A DNA stretch of 64,000 bases from contig NC_055998.1 in assembly GCF_018446385.1 (NCBI RefSeq), positions 73,898,744 through 73,962,743 of the forward strand. Reading direction: 5' to 3'. The notes under the pieces are model-generated. The model saw nothing but the letters and a program-made list of their open reading frames with translations, did not search any database and was not told where the DNA came from. Below are positions 54,901 through 64,000 of the stretch, in pieces. A program made the position numbers and the translations under genes. Position 1 is the first letter of the stretch. Every line of letters starts with the position of its first letter. The stretch comes from Zingiber officinale (lineage: Eukaryota > Streptophyta > Magnoliopsida > Zingiberales > Zingiberaceae).

Positions 54901-54966
54901 TTCCTATATTTATCACTAGGGGCTACCGTCCGATTTGGCGGACAAGTATACCCTCGGGGCATGACA
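51884..54966 (+). mobile_element. Solo LTR, gypsy type
   Basis: 3,083 bp, TGTAATATACCC...GGGGCATGACA, with TSD GCTTA (51879-51883 and 54967-54971). AT microsatellite at 51925-51950, GC-rich leader at 52230-52860, then AT-rich sequence and CCACTGAGTGTTTTATACTCACTACCC near 54579. No internal region, primer site or coding domain, so a solo LTR left by LTR-LTR recombination. The two-part layout resembles the LTRs at 16334-25290 and 57490-61199. Confidence 0.9.
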
Positions 54967-54971
54967 GCTTA

Positions 54972-55121
54972 AATAAATCAAGGAGTATAACATATGCTAG
55001 TCTCAAAGAATCAATGATGTCTGAACTCATAAATTCAATGACTAGGGATTATTTCAATACATTCATAATTGCACATGTAGAGATGCTCACTAGTTATGAT
55101 CTAATCACAAGTTTTTTATGT
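54972..55121 (-). repeat. copia LTR, continuation
   Basis: Homologous to 50890-51010 (TTTCAATACATTCATAATTGCACATG). Cut at its right by the second gag-only element. Confidence 0.7.
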
Positions 55122-56059
55122 TTGTCCTATGTAGGTTGGTTAGAGAGGAGGGGTGAATAGCCTATAATATAAATTTACTTAGCAAGGACAAACACAAATT
55201 AATTAGAGAAATATAACATGCAATAGAAAGAGTAAGAGACAATGAAATTTACTTGGTTTATAACCAGGGAAGTTGCTAATTCAATGCAGTGTAAGCTTAA
55301 CTAGAAAGATCTCCTTCATTGAAGGTGGAGTAGCCTCTTACACCAGTTTAAGCACAAGAAAAATGAAAACAAAATTCGTAGATGAAAGAACAAGTGTGTG
55401 TTCACCAAAATTCGAGAATCGGGGCTCTATTTATAGCCCACTGGTTAAACTAGCCATTTTCTAACATGGTAGCTCCCGGGCACCTGAACCCGGTTCAGGC
55501 ACTTGGACGTGGTTGCCTCAATCCCCTTTGCAATGACTCTTTGTCAATGAGTTATTGATTCCCCGGCACTTGGAGTCTTGCTGAGTGGACTCCAAAGTTG
55601 ATCCTTGCTGCAATGGTTGTTTAATGGTTGGAACATCCCTAGCACCTGAACCAAGTTAGGGCACCTGGAGTCCGGGTGCATAGACTTGGTCCTAGTACCT
55701 GAACACAGTCAACTCAGGTTGACTTGTCTGGTCACTTGGGTGATCTTCAGACCATCCAGGGTTGAGCTCACCCGAACCCAACTTCAGCCTTCTCCTCGAG
55801 CAATCTTCCTCCCCGGCTTCTCGTTTCTCGAAAGTCATGCGTGTCCTTCTCATCCGTCGGTGTACTCTTCCACAGCATCTCATCCCTATGATGCACCGAG
55901 CCCATCGACTTACTTCTCGTGTCATCCTTCTTGCTAGCTACATTTTCTACTCGACTTCCTGTATTTCTAAGTTCATGCATACTTAGACACAAGACATCAA
56001 ATATGTAGAGTATAACTTAACTCAGTTGATCACATCAAAAATAACATGTGATACTTATA
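55122..56059 (-). repeat. 3' LTR of second gag-only element
   Basis: Starts (T)TGTCCTATGTAGGTTGG on + and ends ATACTTATA next to the polypurine tract. GC-rich GGGCACCTGAACC repeats in the middle replace the GGGCGCCCCGG array of the related element. Confidence 0.8.
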
Positions 56060-56075
56060 ATCTCTCCCTTTTTGA
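56060..56075 (-). promoter_or_regulatory. Polypurine tract
   Basis: ATCTCTCCCTTTTTG on +, CAAAAAGGGAGAGAT on -, directly beside the LTR. Confidence 0.8.
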
Positions 56076-56999
56076 TGTGCATCAATCAAAATTAAGCTAG
56101 AGTTTAACCCGAATAAAATAATTTAAATAAGTAAATTTTTATTTATAACAAATAATAAATTTACAATAGGTTCAAGAAAAATAACAAGTAATAAATTTAA
56201 GTAAAAATAAATACCTCTCCCTTAACTTAAGCTTTCTAGCTTTCTCCCCCTTTAATCACATCAAAAAGAGCGTGAGGGAAAAATTTTTAAAAAAAATTGA
56301 AACGCTATCTAGGTGTGTCAAACATAATTTCAGTAATCAACTTTTTTGCCAAAAAGAATTTTCAAAGACAATAATTTAAAAATTATTTTAAGGTTTCAAA
56401 AAAATCCTAAACACTTTTTGTTAATAACAATAATAATTAATCAAAGTATGATAAAATTTTCATATAAAAAATATTTTTATTTTAGCTGTAATAAATATTT
56501 TGAGTAGATAAAGTTATTTTTGAAAATAAAATATTTAAAAATAATTTTTGAGTCCTAAAAATCTGGCTAATTTTTCTACTCATTCAAAATACAATAGTGA
56601 TTGTAAAAAAAAAATCAAGTTTTTAAAATTAATCTCTAAAATATTTTAAATTTTAAATTTTAATTTTTTGATAAAAAATTAAAAAAATTAATTAATAGTA
56701 AAAAAATCTAAAAATTTTAATACTAAATAGTTATTTCATTTGTGCATCAAAATAAAAATTTTCAATAGAAAACATGAACATCAGATATATTAACTAATTA
56801 ATTTTATAAACAATGTTAAAGATTAAAACAAATTAAATCTAAAGCATATATAAAAATTAACTTTAATCATACAATGATTTAGGAACCCAGTTTCTACCTA
56901 CTAAATTAATAAGATAATTTTTTTAGAATATATTTTTGTGTTACTTTTCTTATTTGACCTTTATGAAATCTAAAATATCAATTTAACCTTTTATAATTT
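56076..56999. other. AT-rich internal spacer
   Basis: Very AT-rich non-coding sequence of the second gag-only element (many AAAATTTTT runs). No open frame of note; the region where protease to RNase H would sit in an autonomous relative is absent. Confidence 0.65.
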
Positions 57000-57484
57000 T
57001 TACAATTTGAGATTGGTAAAAAAAATAGAATTTGAACTTGCCGAATTCTTTTCTAATAATTCTATTTTATCATTTTGTTTAGCATTTTCAACTTTCAATT
57101 TTTCAAAATTCTCTAGTAGACAAGCATAATCTTTCTTTGAATTTATGTATTTTATTATAGTTTTGCATAAATATCTACTTAGAATTTTTATAACTTCATA
57201 AAATTGATCGGAAGGTAGAAATCTTACCTCACTTGTCGTGTTAAACTCGTAGGTAGATGCTCCCCCTTCATTGTTGTTTGTTTCCAAAGTGACTTCGTCG
57301 TCATCTTCCTAGTGGCTAGCCATTAGTGTTAGTTCAAAGTACTCTTCAAGCTCAGGTACTTCCAATGATGACTTGTCCCACGTCGCTTTAAGATTCTTGT
57401 ATTTGGATTTGGTAGCTCCTTTATCTTTTCTCTTGCTCTTCAATTTTGGACAGTTATCTTTGATGTGCCCTTCTTCTTAGCAGT
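57000..57484 (-). pseudogene. Gag C-terminal part, downstream of zinc knuckle
   Basis: The minus strand reads, from the solo-LTR edge, a knuckle end (stop-EEGHIKDNCPKLK), then a basic linker (KSKRKDKGATKSKYKNLK), an acidic block (EVPELEEYFELTLMAS) and a stop near 57310. A coiled-coil-like end then runs 57287-57000 (NSKKDYACLLENFEKLKVEN and following). This is the Sirevirus gag layout after the CCHC box. Confidence 0.75.
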
Positions 57485-57489
57485 TGTAA

Positions 57490-60400
57490 TGTCACGCCTC
57501 TAAAGGAGTCCCTATCGAAAAATTTCGACAACATCTCCCCTGTACCGGTGACAATCTGAAGCATACATACATACAAAATACATCAGCCACATGTGGCTGG
57601 AATATATACACAACCACGCAGTTTATATTCAACCCACTCGGCTGGAACATAATAAAACACAACCACGCAATTATATATATACAATTAACAGTCCACTCGG
57701 CTGCATTAAAAATCAACACAGCGGAAAAACGATAACGGAAAGCCCAATACAAAACCAATCAACACGCTGCTAGCCGGCTAGGCTTTATACAACAACCACA
57801 ACAACAAATACAATAACACGCCAAATACAACAAATACCAAATATAAATAAAACATATACAAAATCTGAAACGGTCTTCAGATGTGACGTAGGACCCGACA
57901 GACAAGATACTTTGAGCGACACTCCAACCATCTACCTGAAAACATAAAGATATATATGCGGTGGTGAGTATAGGTAACTCAGCGAGTTATAGACAAGATA
58001 GTGCATGATCTATAAATAAACATGGAGATTAAAGTATATAATCTCAGTAGAGAATAAAGAACATGATCATACTAACATATCCAATAAACACAATTACCAA
58101 CACAGTCTATCTCACATGGTATAACGATCATAATTGGCATACAAAAACTGCACATACTACAACTGACAAAATGATAAACACATACCAAATCTGGAAATGA
58201 CACATAGTACAATGATCAGTAAACTTACCAGATCTGCAACAAACTCACTCATGACACATGTGCAATATAAATACAATTGCATATACATGTAAAATAAATG
58301 ACATGTATGCAGCATAACAACCATATGCAACAATCATATCTCAAACAAGTGCAACAACCATACTTACATGCAACTAGTATCTACTAGGCATATATGCAAA
58401 TATAACTCCACAAATGCACCGCGCATCATATGCATATGCGTATGCATGCTCCATGGTCACCCCCGCCACCTCTCTAGACACCACGACCCCTGTATGGTCG
58501 AGAGACTTGGGTCCGTGACAAATCGTACTAACCTCCAGTACATGCACCGCTATAGGCGGCCGAAGTGGATGGTCAGCTAAGTAGTTATCTAACTACATAG
58601 CTAAGGGTCCCTGACCACTCACATCTCTAGCCCTCTGACTACTGTAGCCTTAAGACTCACTACTCCAAAGTGATCGAGGCTGACAGAACATTGACCGACC
58701 GAGTAAGCGCAACAGGACTAGCTCCACTCCTAGCTACCACTCTCCAACAGTGGTTGAATGGATAGCTATAAAAGACTGACGACCCTCTCAACCACAAGGG
58801 AGATGATAATCATCAGATGCAATGAATGATGAACATGATATATATATAATCATGATACTGACACTGTCATAATCAATGCAACCTCCAAACCACATAAGTA
58901 TCCCACAACATGAATATAATCATCATGATACCTCCACATATCCCACCAAACATATGTACATAACTATACATGTATAATCAACACAAAACCCTCCAATAGT
59001 CATACCAAACAGACATGTGTGCAAGCACAACATAAATACAATCAACATAACTCCTCCAACCGTACATAACAGATACGTGAGTACATACGACATGTAAATG
59101 TACAGTCAACATAATGACTCCTATAACACATACCAACCTACGTACAATCCACATCCTATGCACAATCAGCATGGTAATTCCAAAATCCCGACAATCCCTA
59201 TAATAGATACTCTACACGTGTAATTACGACAGAGTAGATATTAAGAGATGAGACTATATATAATATAACTAGAACACTTTAAAGATCGAGCATAAGTATC
59301 AAGTAGGAAAACAACAAACGAATACGATATAAGGTAAAGCAGCATAATTCATCAAATAACAACCATGCACTAAGCTCAAAAGAAAACTACATAGAAGCCA
59401 AGGAAGAAATACCCGCCTTTATACGTAGATTGAGTCAAGGTAAATCCCACATCATGATGATCGTCCCATACAAAGTCCTGCATCAATCAATATTTTATTT
59501 AGCTAATTTCATATGAATTAAATAGCTAAATAAAACCCCTTAACCCAAATAGGATAACTCCGCTCCAATCTGATCTATGATTAATCCTCCAAATAATCCT
59601 TAATCACACAACCCAATTAGAATAGGCTATTTATGAATCCATCATAACAACTTACCCAAATTCATCCATTAATCCAATCTCATCATATATTCACAACAAC
59701 CTAACATCACCATCTACAACTAACCAAACCACCACATCTGATAATCCAACCAACAATCAATCCAATGATCCTAAAAATGATCACATAACAATCTACATCA
59801 ACCAATCATCATATCCACAAATTCCAACCCAATACAAACCCCAATCAATCCAACACATACCAATAATGATCATGTATCCATTTACATAAATCATTCACCA
59901 AATAACCATCACAAATAAACTTCTCACAACCAATTTCCAAATTCTAATCATGTAATCCATTCAACACCATCATTTAATCTACGTGTCATCTACTAACATC
60001 AAGAATCAATTCTACAATCCATTAGAAAACCTAATAGAGTAGCACCCTAATAAGAAAACCAATCATACGTCACTGGAAGACACTTACCTTGAGATATGGC
60101 AACAAATCAGGAGCTCGTACCCCAACAAGACACTGCCTGGTAGCTACAAAAGTCAACCATACACCAAATCTTTTCAAAAAAATTCAGTCCAAGAAGAAAT
60201 CGTACAACATTGTATCTGCTGGAACCCCACAAACAGAACCATACTCACCTCAATTGAACCCCTACCTCTTCACCCGAGACTTCAATCAACCACAAGAAAT
60301 GGAGAAGATCAAGATCTGCTCAGGGAAGAACCATCACCAGGTTGATCTGACGCCGCCTCCTAGACCAGATCAGAGAGAACACCATAAACGAACCCAATTA

Positions 60401-61199
60401 CACAAGAATCCTTGAATTCACAGAATCTCTCGATAAAGCCTTACCTCAATCGATCCCTACAGCTGGTGTCGCGTGATCCACCTCAACTGGTGACGATCCG
60501 CAACCTCCTCCAGTGAATAGATCAACGAGAAGAACTAAGAGGGGCTCGATCCACCAAGAAAGATGCAAATCCACCCCCCTGCCGTGCCCTAGCTCCGCCG
60601 AGTCGTTGCCTCGCGTGCAAGCACAGCCTAAGAGAGGATCACTCCGTCGGTGATGGTCGGAGCCGTCAAGATCTGGTGACGATTTCCCCCTAGTGACGCA
60701 ATGAAGCCGAGATCACTGGAGAAGTCGTCGGCGTCGGGTTGTCCTCGAGAGAGAGAGAGAGAGAAAGAGAAAGAGAGAATCACAAGAGAGCGTCCACTGC
60801 TCTCACACTGCCAATGGAGTTGTTGCCCTAGCCTCACGTAAAGAAAGATGGTCGGCGATCACGTGTTCGACGTTGGTGAGGCAAGAAATTGCCGGAGAGG
60901 GGGTTTTCGGGCAAAGGAGTTGTCTAGGAGAAGAAATGAATCAGGAGGGAAAAATAAAGAAAATAAAAAAGAAAATAAAACCTAGGTTTAAGTTAATTAA
61001 ACCTTAAGTTTAATCTTAAATCAACTCTCATTTAATTGGGTATCCAAACAGGCTTCCACCTAGCCCCACCGATTCATCCCCTCAAAACAAGTCCTACAGA
61101 CTTCGTTTAATTCCCGAAAAATTTCTAAAAAGTCCCTAAAAATTCAATAATATTTTTCGTCCAATAACATTTATTATTTAATTTTTATGGTATCTTACA
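57490..61199 (-). mobile_element. Solo LTR, gypsy type, inside a gag zinc knuckle
   Basis: 3,710 bp, TGTCACGCC...ATCTTACA on +, TSD TGTAA (57485-57489 and 61200-61204). In sense direction (-) it starts TGTAAGATACC and carries a GC-rich leader (about 60940-60420). It then has GTCGAGAG...CATACAGGGGTCGTGG and the GGGTTG..AGCCG repeats and ends near GGACTCCTTTAGAGGCGTGACA. The same blocks occur in the LTR at 16334-25290. No coding domain. It separates the CY from the NC of a CCHC box. Confidence 0.9.
60749..60776. repeat. (GA)n microsatellite
   Basis: GAGAGAGAGAGAGAGAAAGAGAAAGAGAGA within the solo LTR leader. Confidence 0.85.
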
Positions 61200-61204
61200 T
61201 GTAA

Positions 61205-62067
61205 CATCGAACCTTTCTTTTTCTTTGAAGTAGTTTTGTTGCATGTTTCTTATCAAAGTTATTAGTCTTAAGTAATTTACTAAACTTCCTTACCATAAAT
61301 GCTTCTTCTACATCGAGTGAGGAATCTGATTCCAGTTTGTTTTTCTTGGCATTTAATGATAAGTTCTTACTTGGCTCCTTTTCTTTTCTTATACCTGGAC
61401 ATCTAGACTTGTGTAATTCTAATGTAGAAAATAAATCTTCTAAAGTACTTACCTCCAAGTCTTTTGAGATGTAGTAGCCATCTACTATTGATATCTACTC
61501 TGGAGTTCTTAGAAAAGCATTAAGTGCATAACAAACTGAGTCCCGATTTGTTACCAATTTGTCGAGGTTGATAAGTCCGGTGATTAGCTCCTTAATCTTT
61601 GCATGTAATTGAGTCACTATCTCTCCTTTTTCCATTCTGAGGTTTATTAACTTACTTCATTGGATGTCCCATTTTGCTAGCTTTGCTTTCGATGTGCCTC
61701 CGTGAAGTTCCAGGAACTTCTCTCAGAGTTTTTTGGTTGAGTTATAGCTTCCGATGCAGTTGACTTCTTGAGGCGGTAATATGGTTAGAAGATGGAATTC
61801 TACTTTTCTATTAACCACTAAGTCGGTCTGCTCCTTGTTTCTCCAAAGATGTTTTTCTTTTTCCTCTCCATATTGATCTTTAGGTACTACAAAACTATAT
61901 TTTATTATTAGTAAAATTTCAAAATCTATTTTAAAAAATACCTCCATCTTCTTTTCCAGATTATGAAATCTCCCTTTAATTTCGGTGGATGAATGCTCGC
62001 TCCGTTTATATCTTTGTTGCTTTAGTTGGCGGTTAGTCATTCTAAGATAGTTGGGCTTGGATACCAA
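61205..62067 (-). pseudogene. Gag N-terminal and middle part
   Basis: Minus-strand frame 62067-61723 runs from leader sequence into HNLEKKMEVFFKIDFEILLI and YGEEKEKHLWRNKEQTDLVV, homologous in layout to 49891-49679. After stops near 61720 and 61500, the frame 61458-61195 (MEVSTLEDLFSTLELHKSRC, then LDVEEAFMVRKFSKLL) leads to RKRKVRC-Y, the first half of the CCHC box, where the solo LTR begins. Broken by several stops and the insertion. Confidence 0.75.
62055..62066 (-). promoter_or_regulatory. Primer binding site of second gag-only element
   Basis: GCTTGGATACCA on +, TGGTATCCAAGC on -, five bases from the LTR start at 62072. Differs from the Met-type TGGTATCAGAGC at the 3' side. Confidence 0.7.
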
Positions 62068-62071
62068 TTAT

Positions 62072-63057
62072 TGGTCCCATGTAGGTTGGCTAGAGGGGAA
62101 GGGTGAATAACCTATAATGTAAATTTAAAACTAATCTCTTGCTACTTACTTAGCAAGGACAAAACACACATTAATTAGACAAATATAACATGCAATAGAA
62201 AGAGTAAGAGACAGCGAAATTTACTTCGTTTGCAACCGGAGAGGTTGCTAATCCAAGGCAATGGAAGTTCAACTAGAAATATCTCATTCATTAAAGGTGG
62301 AGTAGCCTCTTACACCAGTTTAGGCATAAGCAAAATGAAAATAGAATTCATAGATGAAAGTACAAGTGTGTGTTCACTAAAATTTGAGAATCAGAGCTCT
62401 ATTTATTGCCCACTGGATGAACTAGTCATTTGCTGATGTGGTAGCTCTTGGGCGCCTCGACCCGAACCGGGCGCCTAGATATGATCACCTCAATCTCGTT
62501 CACAATGGCTCTTTGTTAATAAGTTACCAATTCTCGGATGCCTGGGCCTAGTCCAGGCGCTTGGAGTCTTACTAACGTGATCCTCACTACAACGATTGTC
62601 TAATGTGGTTGAGACATCCCGGATGCCTAGAGTCTGAGCGCCTGGACTTAGTCTAGGTGCCTGAACTTAGTCCAGGCGCTTGGAGTCCATTTGCCTGGAC
62701 ACAGTCAACTCAGGTTGAATTGTTCGATCGCTTGGGTGATCTTCTGATCGTCCAAAGTTGAGCTCACCCAAACCTAACTTCAGCCTTCTCCTCGAACAAT
62801 CTTCCTCCCTGATTTCTCGTCCCTCAGAAGCGTCGCACGCATCCTTTTCTTCCATCGATATACTCTTCTATGGCATCTTATCCTTTGGATGCACCGAGCC
62901 TGTCGACTTGATTCCTGTGCCATCCTTCTCGCTAGTCGCACCTTTCGCTCGATTTCTTGTGTTCCTAAGTCCCTATATACTTAGACACAAGGCATCAAAT
63001 ATACAGAGCCTACCTTAACTCAGTTGATCACATCAAAATCAACCCGGGATACTTATA
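62072..63057 (-). repeat. 5' LTR of second gag-only element
   Basis: Starts TGGTCCCATGTAGGTTGG on + and ends ATACTTATA. Matches 55122-56059, with many GCGCCT/GGCGCTTGG segments more G+C-rich than in the partner. Confidence 0.8.
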
Positions 63058-63208
63058 ATCTCATGCTATGAATCATATTGTGGGCATTTAGTAAATGAGT
63101 TTAAGATCCAATCATACACAGAGAATGTGCACTCAAATAGTGAATTTCTACTTATCCAATAAATAGTACATATCATAACATGATTATCTTAGGATATCTC
63201 TCAAATAT
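63058..63208 (-). repeat. copia 3' LTR head
   Basis: On the minus strand this follows the RNase H end (LVDPLMKHLPQNEFESYVEA) and starts near TTATATTTGAGAG. It repeats sequence at 51010-51165. The exact TG start is not certain. Confidence 0.6.
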
Positions 63209-64000
63209 AACATACTCTAACTTGGACTAATGTCAATCACTATAGTACCCAATACCACAGGCCTCTACATAGCTCTCAAACTCATTTTGAGGTAGATGTT
63301 TCATCAAAGGATCCACTAGGTTCCTTTTGGTGAGAATTTTCTTGATTTGTATTCCTTTCCTATTGATAATCTATCTGATCAAATGATAACGCCAAAGCAC
63401 ATGTTTAGATCATTGATAAGACTAGAGTTCCTTTTGCAACATTGTTGTCATAGTAAACTGATATTGCTTTAATAATGCTCGGAACCTCATCCAAGTTCAG
63501 TGACAAACTTCACGATCTAAACTGCTTCCATTGCTGTTTTAAAATCCGTAATGTATTCCGCCTCCATGGTATAAACGACAATGGTGTCTTGCTTGAAACT
63601 CTTCCAACTGATTACGCCACTGTTCAATGTGAATATGTACCTAGACTTAGACTTGGAATCATCCTTTTCTATTTGGAAGTTGATATCAGTATACCCATGT
63701 GTAACCATATCACCATCTCTATAAACTAAGAACAGAACCTTAGTTCTTCTCAGGTACTTAAGGATTATTTTAACAGCCACCCAATGATCCATGTCTGGAT
63801 CTCACTGATATCTTCTCGTGACACTCAGAGAGTACAATACATAGGGTCTGGTACATAATATAGTATAGATGATATATCCTATTGTTGACGCATAGAGAAT
63901 CTTACTCATGCAAATCCTCTCGTCTTTTGTACATGGGAACATAGACTTTAAAAGGTGAATCTCATGCCTCATGGGTATAAAATATTTCTTGGATTCATCT
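63209..64000 (-). pseudogene. Ty1/copia RT end and RNase H, running off the window
   Basis: Minus-strand frame 63792-63517: MDHWVAVKIILKYLRRTKVL, GYTDINFQIEKDDSKSKSRY, FTLNSGVISWKSFKQDTIV, TMEAEYITDFKTAMEA. The RNase H catalytic Asp of GYTD is present, and the family's S-T-S-G-Y is S-K-S-R-Y. Upstream, to 64000, another frame reads RICMSKILYASTIGYIIYTI and CTRPYVLYSLS, the RT end. Stops break the C-terminal part (63515-63240). The same layout as 35715-36629 but diverged. Confidence 0.82.

Larger units (their letters stand above)
55122..63057 (-). mobile_element. Second Sirevirus-like gag-only element, split by a solo LTR
   Basis: LTRs 55122-56059 and 62072-63057, primer site 62055-62066, polypurine tract 56060-56075. 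Gag on the minus strand is in two parts around the solo LTR at 57490-61199. No protease, integrase or RT. It inserted in the copia LTR; a clear TSD is not resolved (TTATG against TCATG is possible). Related to the element at 47418-50881. Confidence 0.8.

Noticed and set aside
58368-60415. Short ORFs (70 and 108 codons) between 58.3 and 60.4 kb
   Set aside because: Inside the solo LTR 57490-61199, on the antisense strand of that LTR.

Overview
The window is repeat-dense nuclear DNA of a large plant genome, probably a monocot. A Zingiberaceae-like source is only a guess from the style of the Sirevirus-like LTRs. I see no intact host gene, rRNA, tRNA or CRISPR array. Nearly everything is a nest of transposable elements, several dated relative to each other by paired target-site duplications (TSDs). 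Host-derived sequence appears only as fragments inside two DNA-transposon-like elements.

Layout. 1-8288: a decayed Ty3/gypsy chromovirus of Tekay/Del type on +, with its 5' LTR cut by the window edge. 8289-31195: the 3' part of a Sirevirus-like element whose LTR (10844-11477 plus 30684-31195) is split by a second, minus-strand Tekay-type element (11478-30678, TSD CCCGG). The RT gene of that second element is itself split by a composite insert (16334-25704). This insert is flanked by a 116-bp direct duplication and begins and ends with the same LTR head in opposite orientation. Inside that LTR, in a (TA)n microsatellite, sits a 6-kb element with about 0.6-kb terminal inverted repeats (17965-23947). 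It carries exons of a conserved plant gene I cannot name (+ strand) and a five-exon copy of the mitochondrial ribosomal protein uL24m gene (- strand) that is spoiled by one extra base. Its inverted repeats are themselves made of the uL24m promoter, exon 1 and exon 2.

31196-38958: a degenerate Sirevirus-type LTR and two minus-strand Ty1/copia remnants (gag-PR-IN at 31.8-33.4 kb; gag/IN-RT-RNase H at 35.7-37.4 kb). 38959-63208: a copia LTR region, partly duplicated as units of roughly 1 kb, repeatedly broken by insertions. These are a 6.9-kb non-autonomous CACTA element (39385-46291, TSD GAG), a 3.5-kb gag-only Sirevirus-like element (47418-50881, TSD AGTAT), a solo LTR (51884-54966, TSD GCTTA), and a second gag-only Sirevirus-like element (55122-63057). 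The CACTA element carries exons of SECRET AGENT-type O-GlcNAc transferase and of protein phosphatase-1 inhibitor-2. The second gag-only element has its CCHC zinc knuckle split by another solo LTR (57490-61199, TSD TGTAA). 63209-64000: RT/RNase H end of another minus-strand copia element, running off the window.

How it fits together: there is no operon or pathway here. The biology is transposition, gene-fragment capture, LTR-LTR recombination and decay. Most coding breaks are stop codons that C-to-T or G-to-A changes could have made, plus small indels, and several element enzymes have lost catalytic or zinc-binding residues. The two captured-gene elements are the parts most worth following up.
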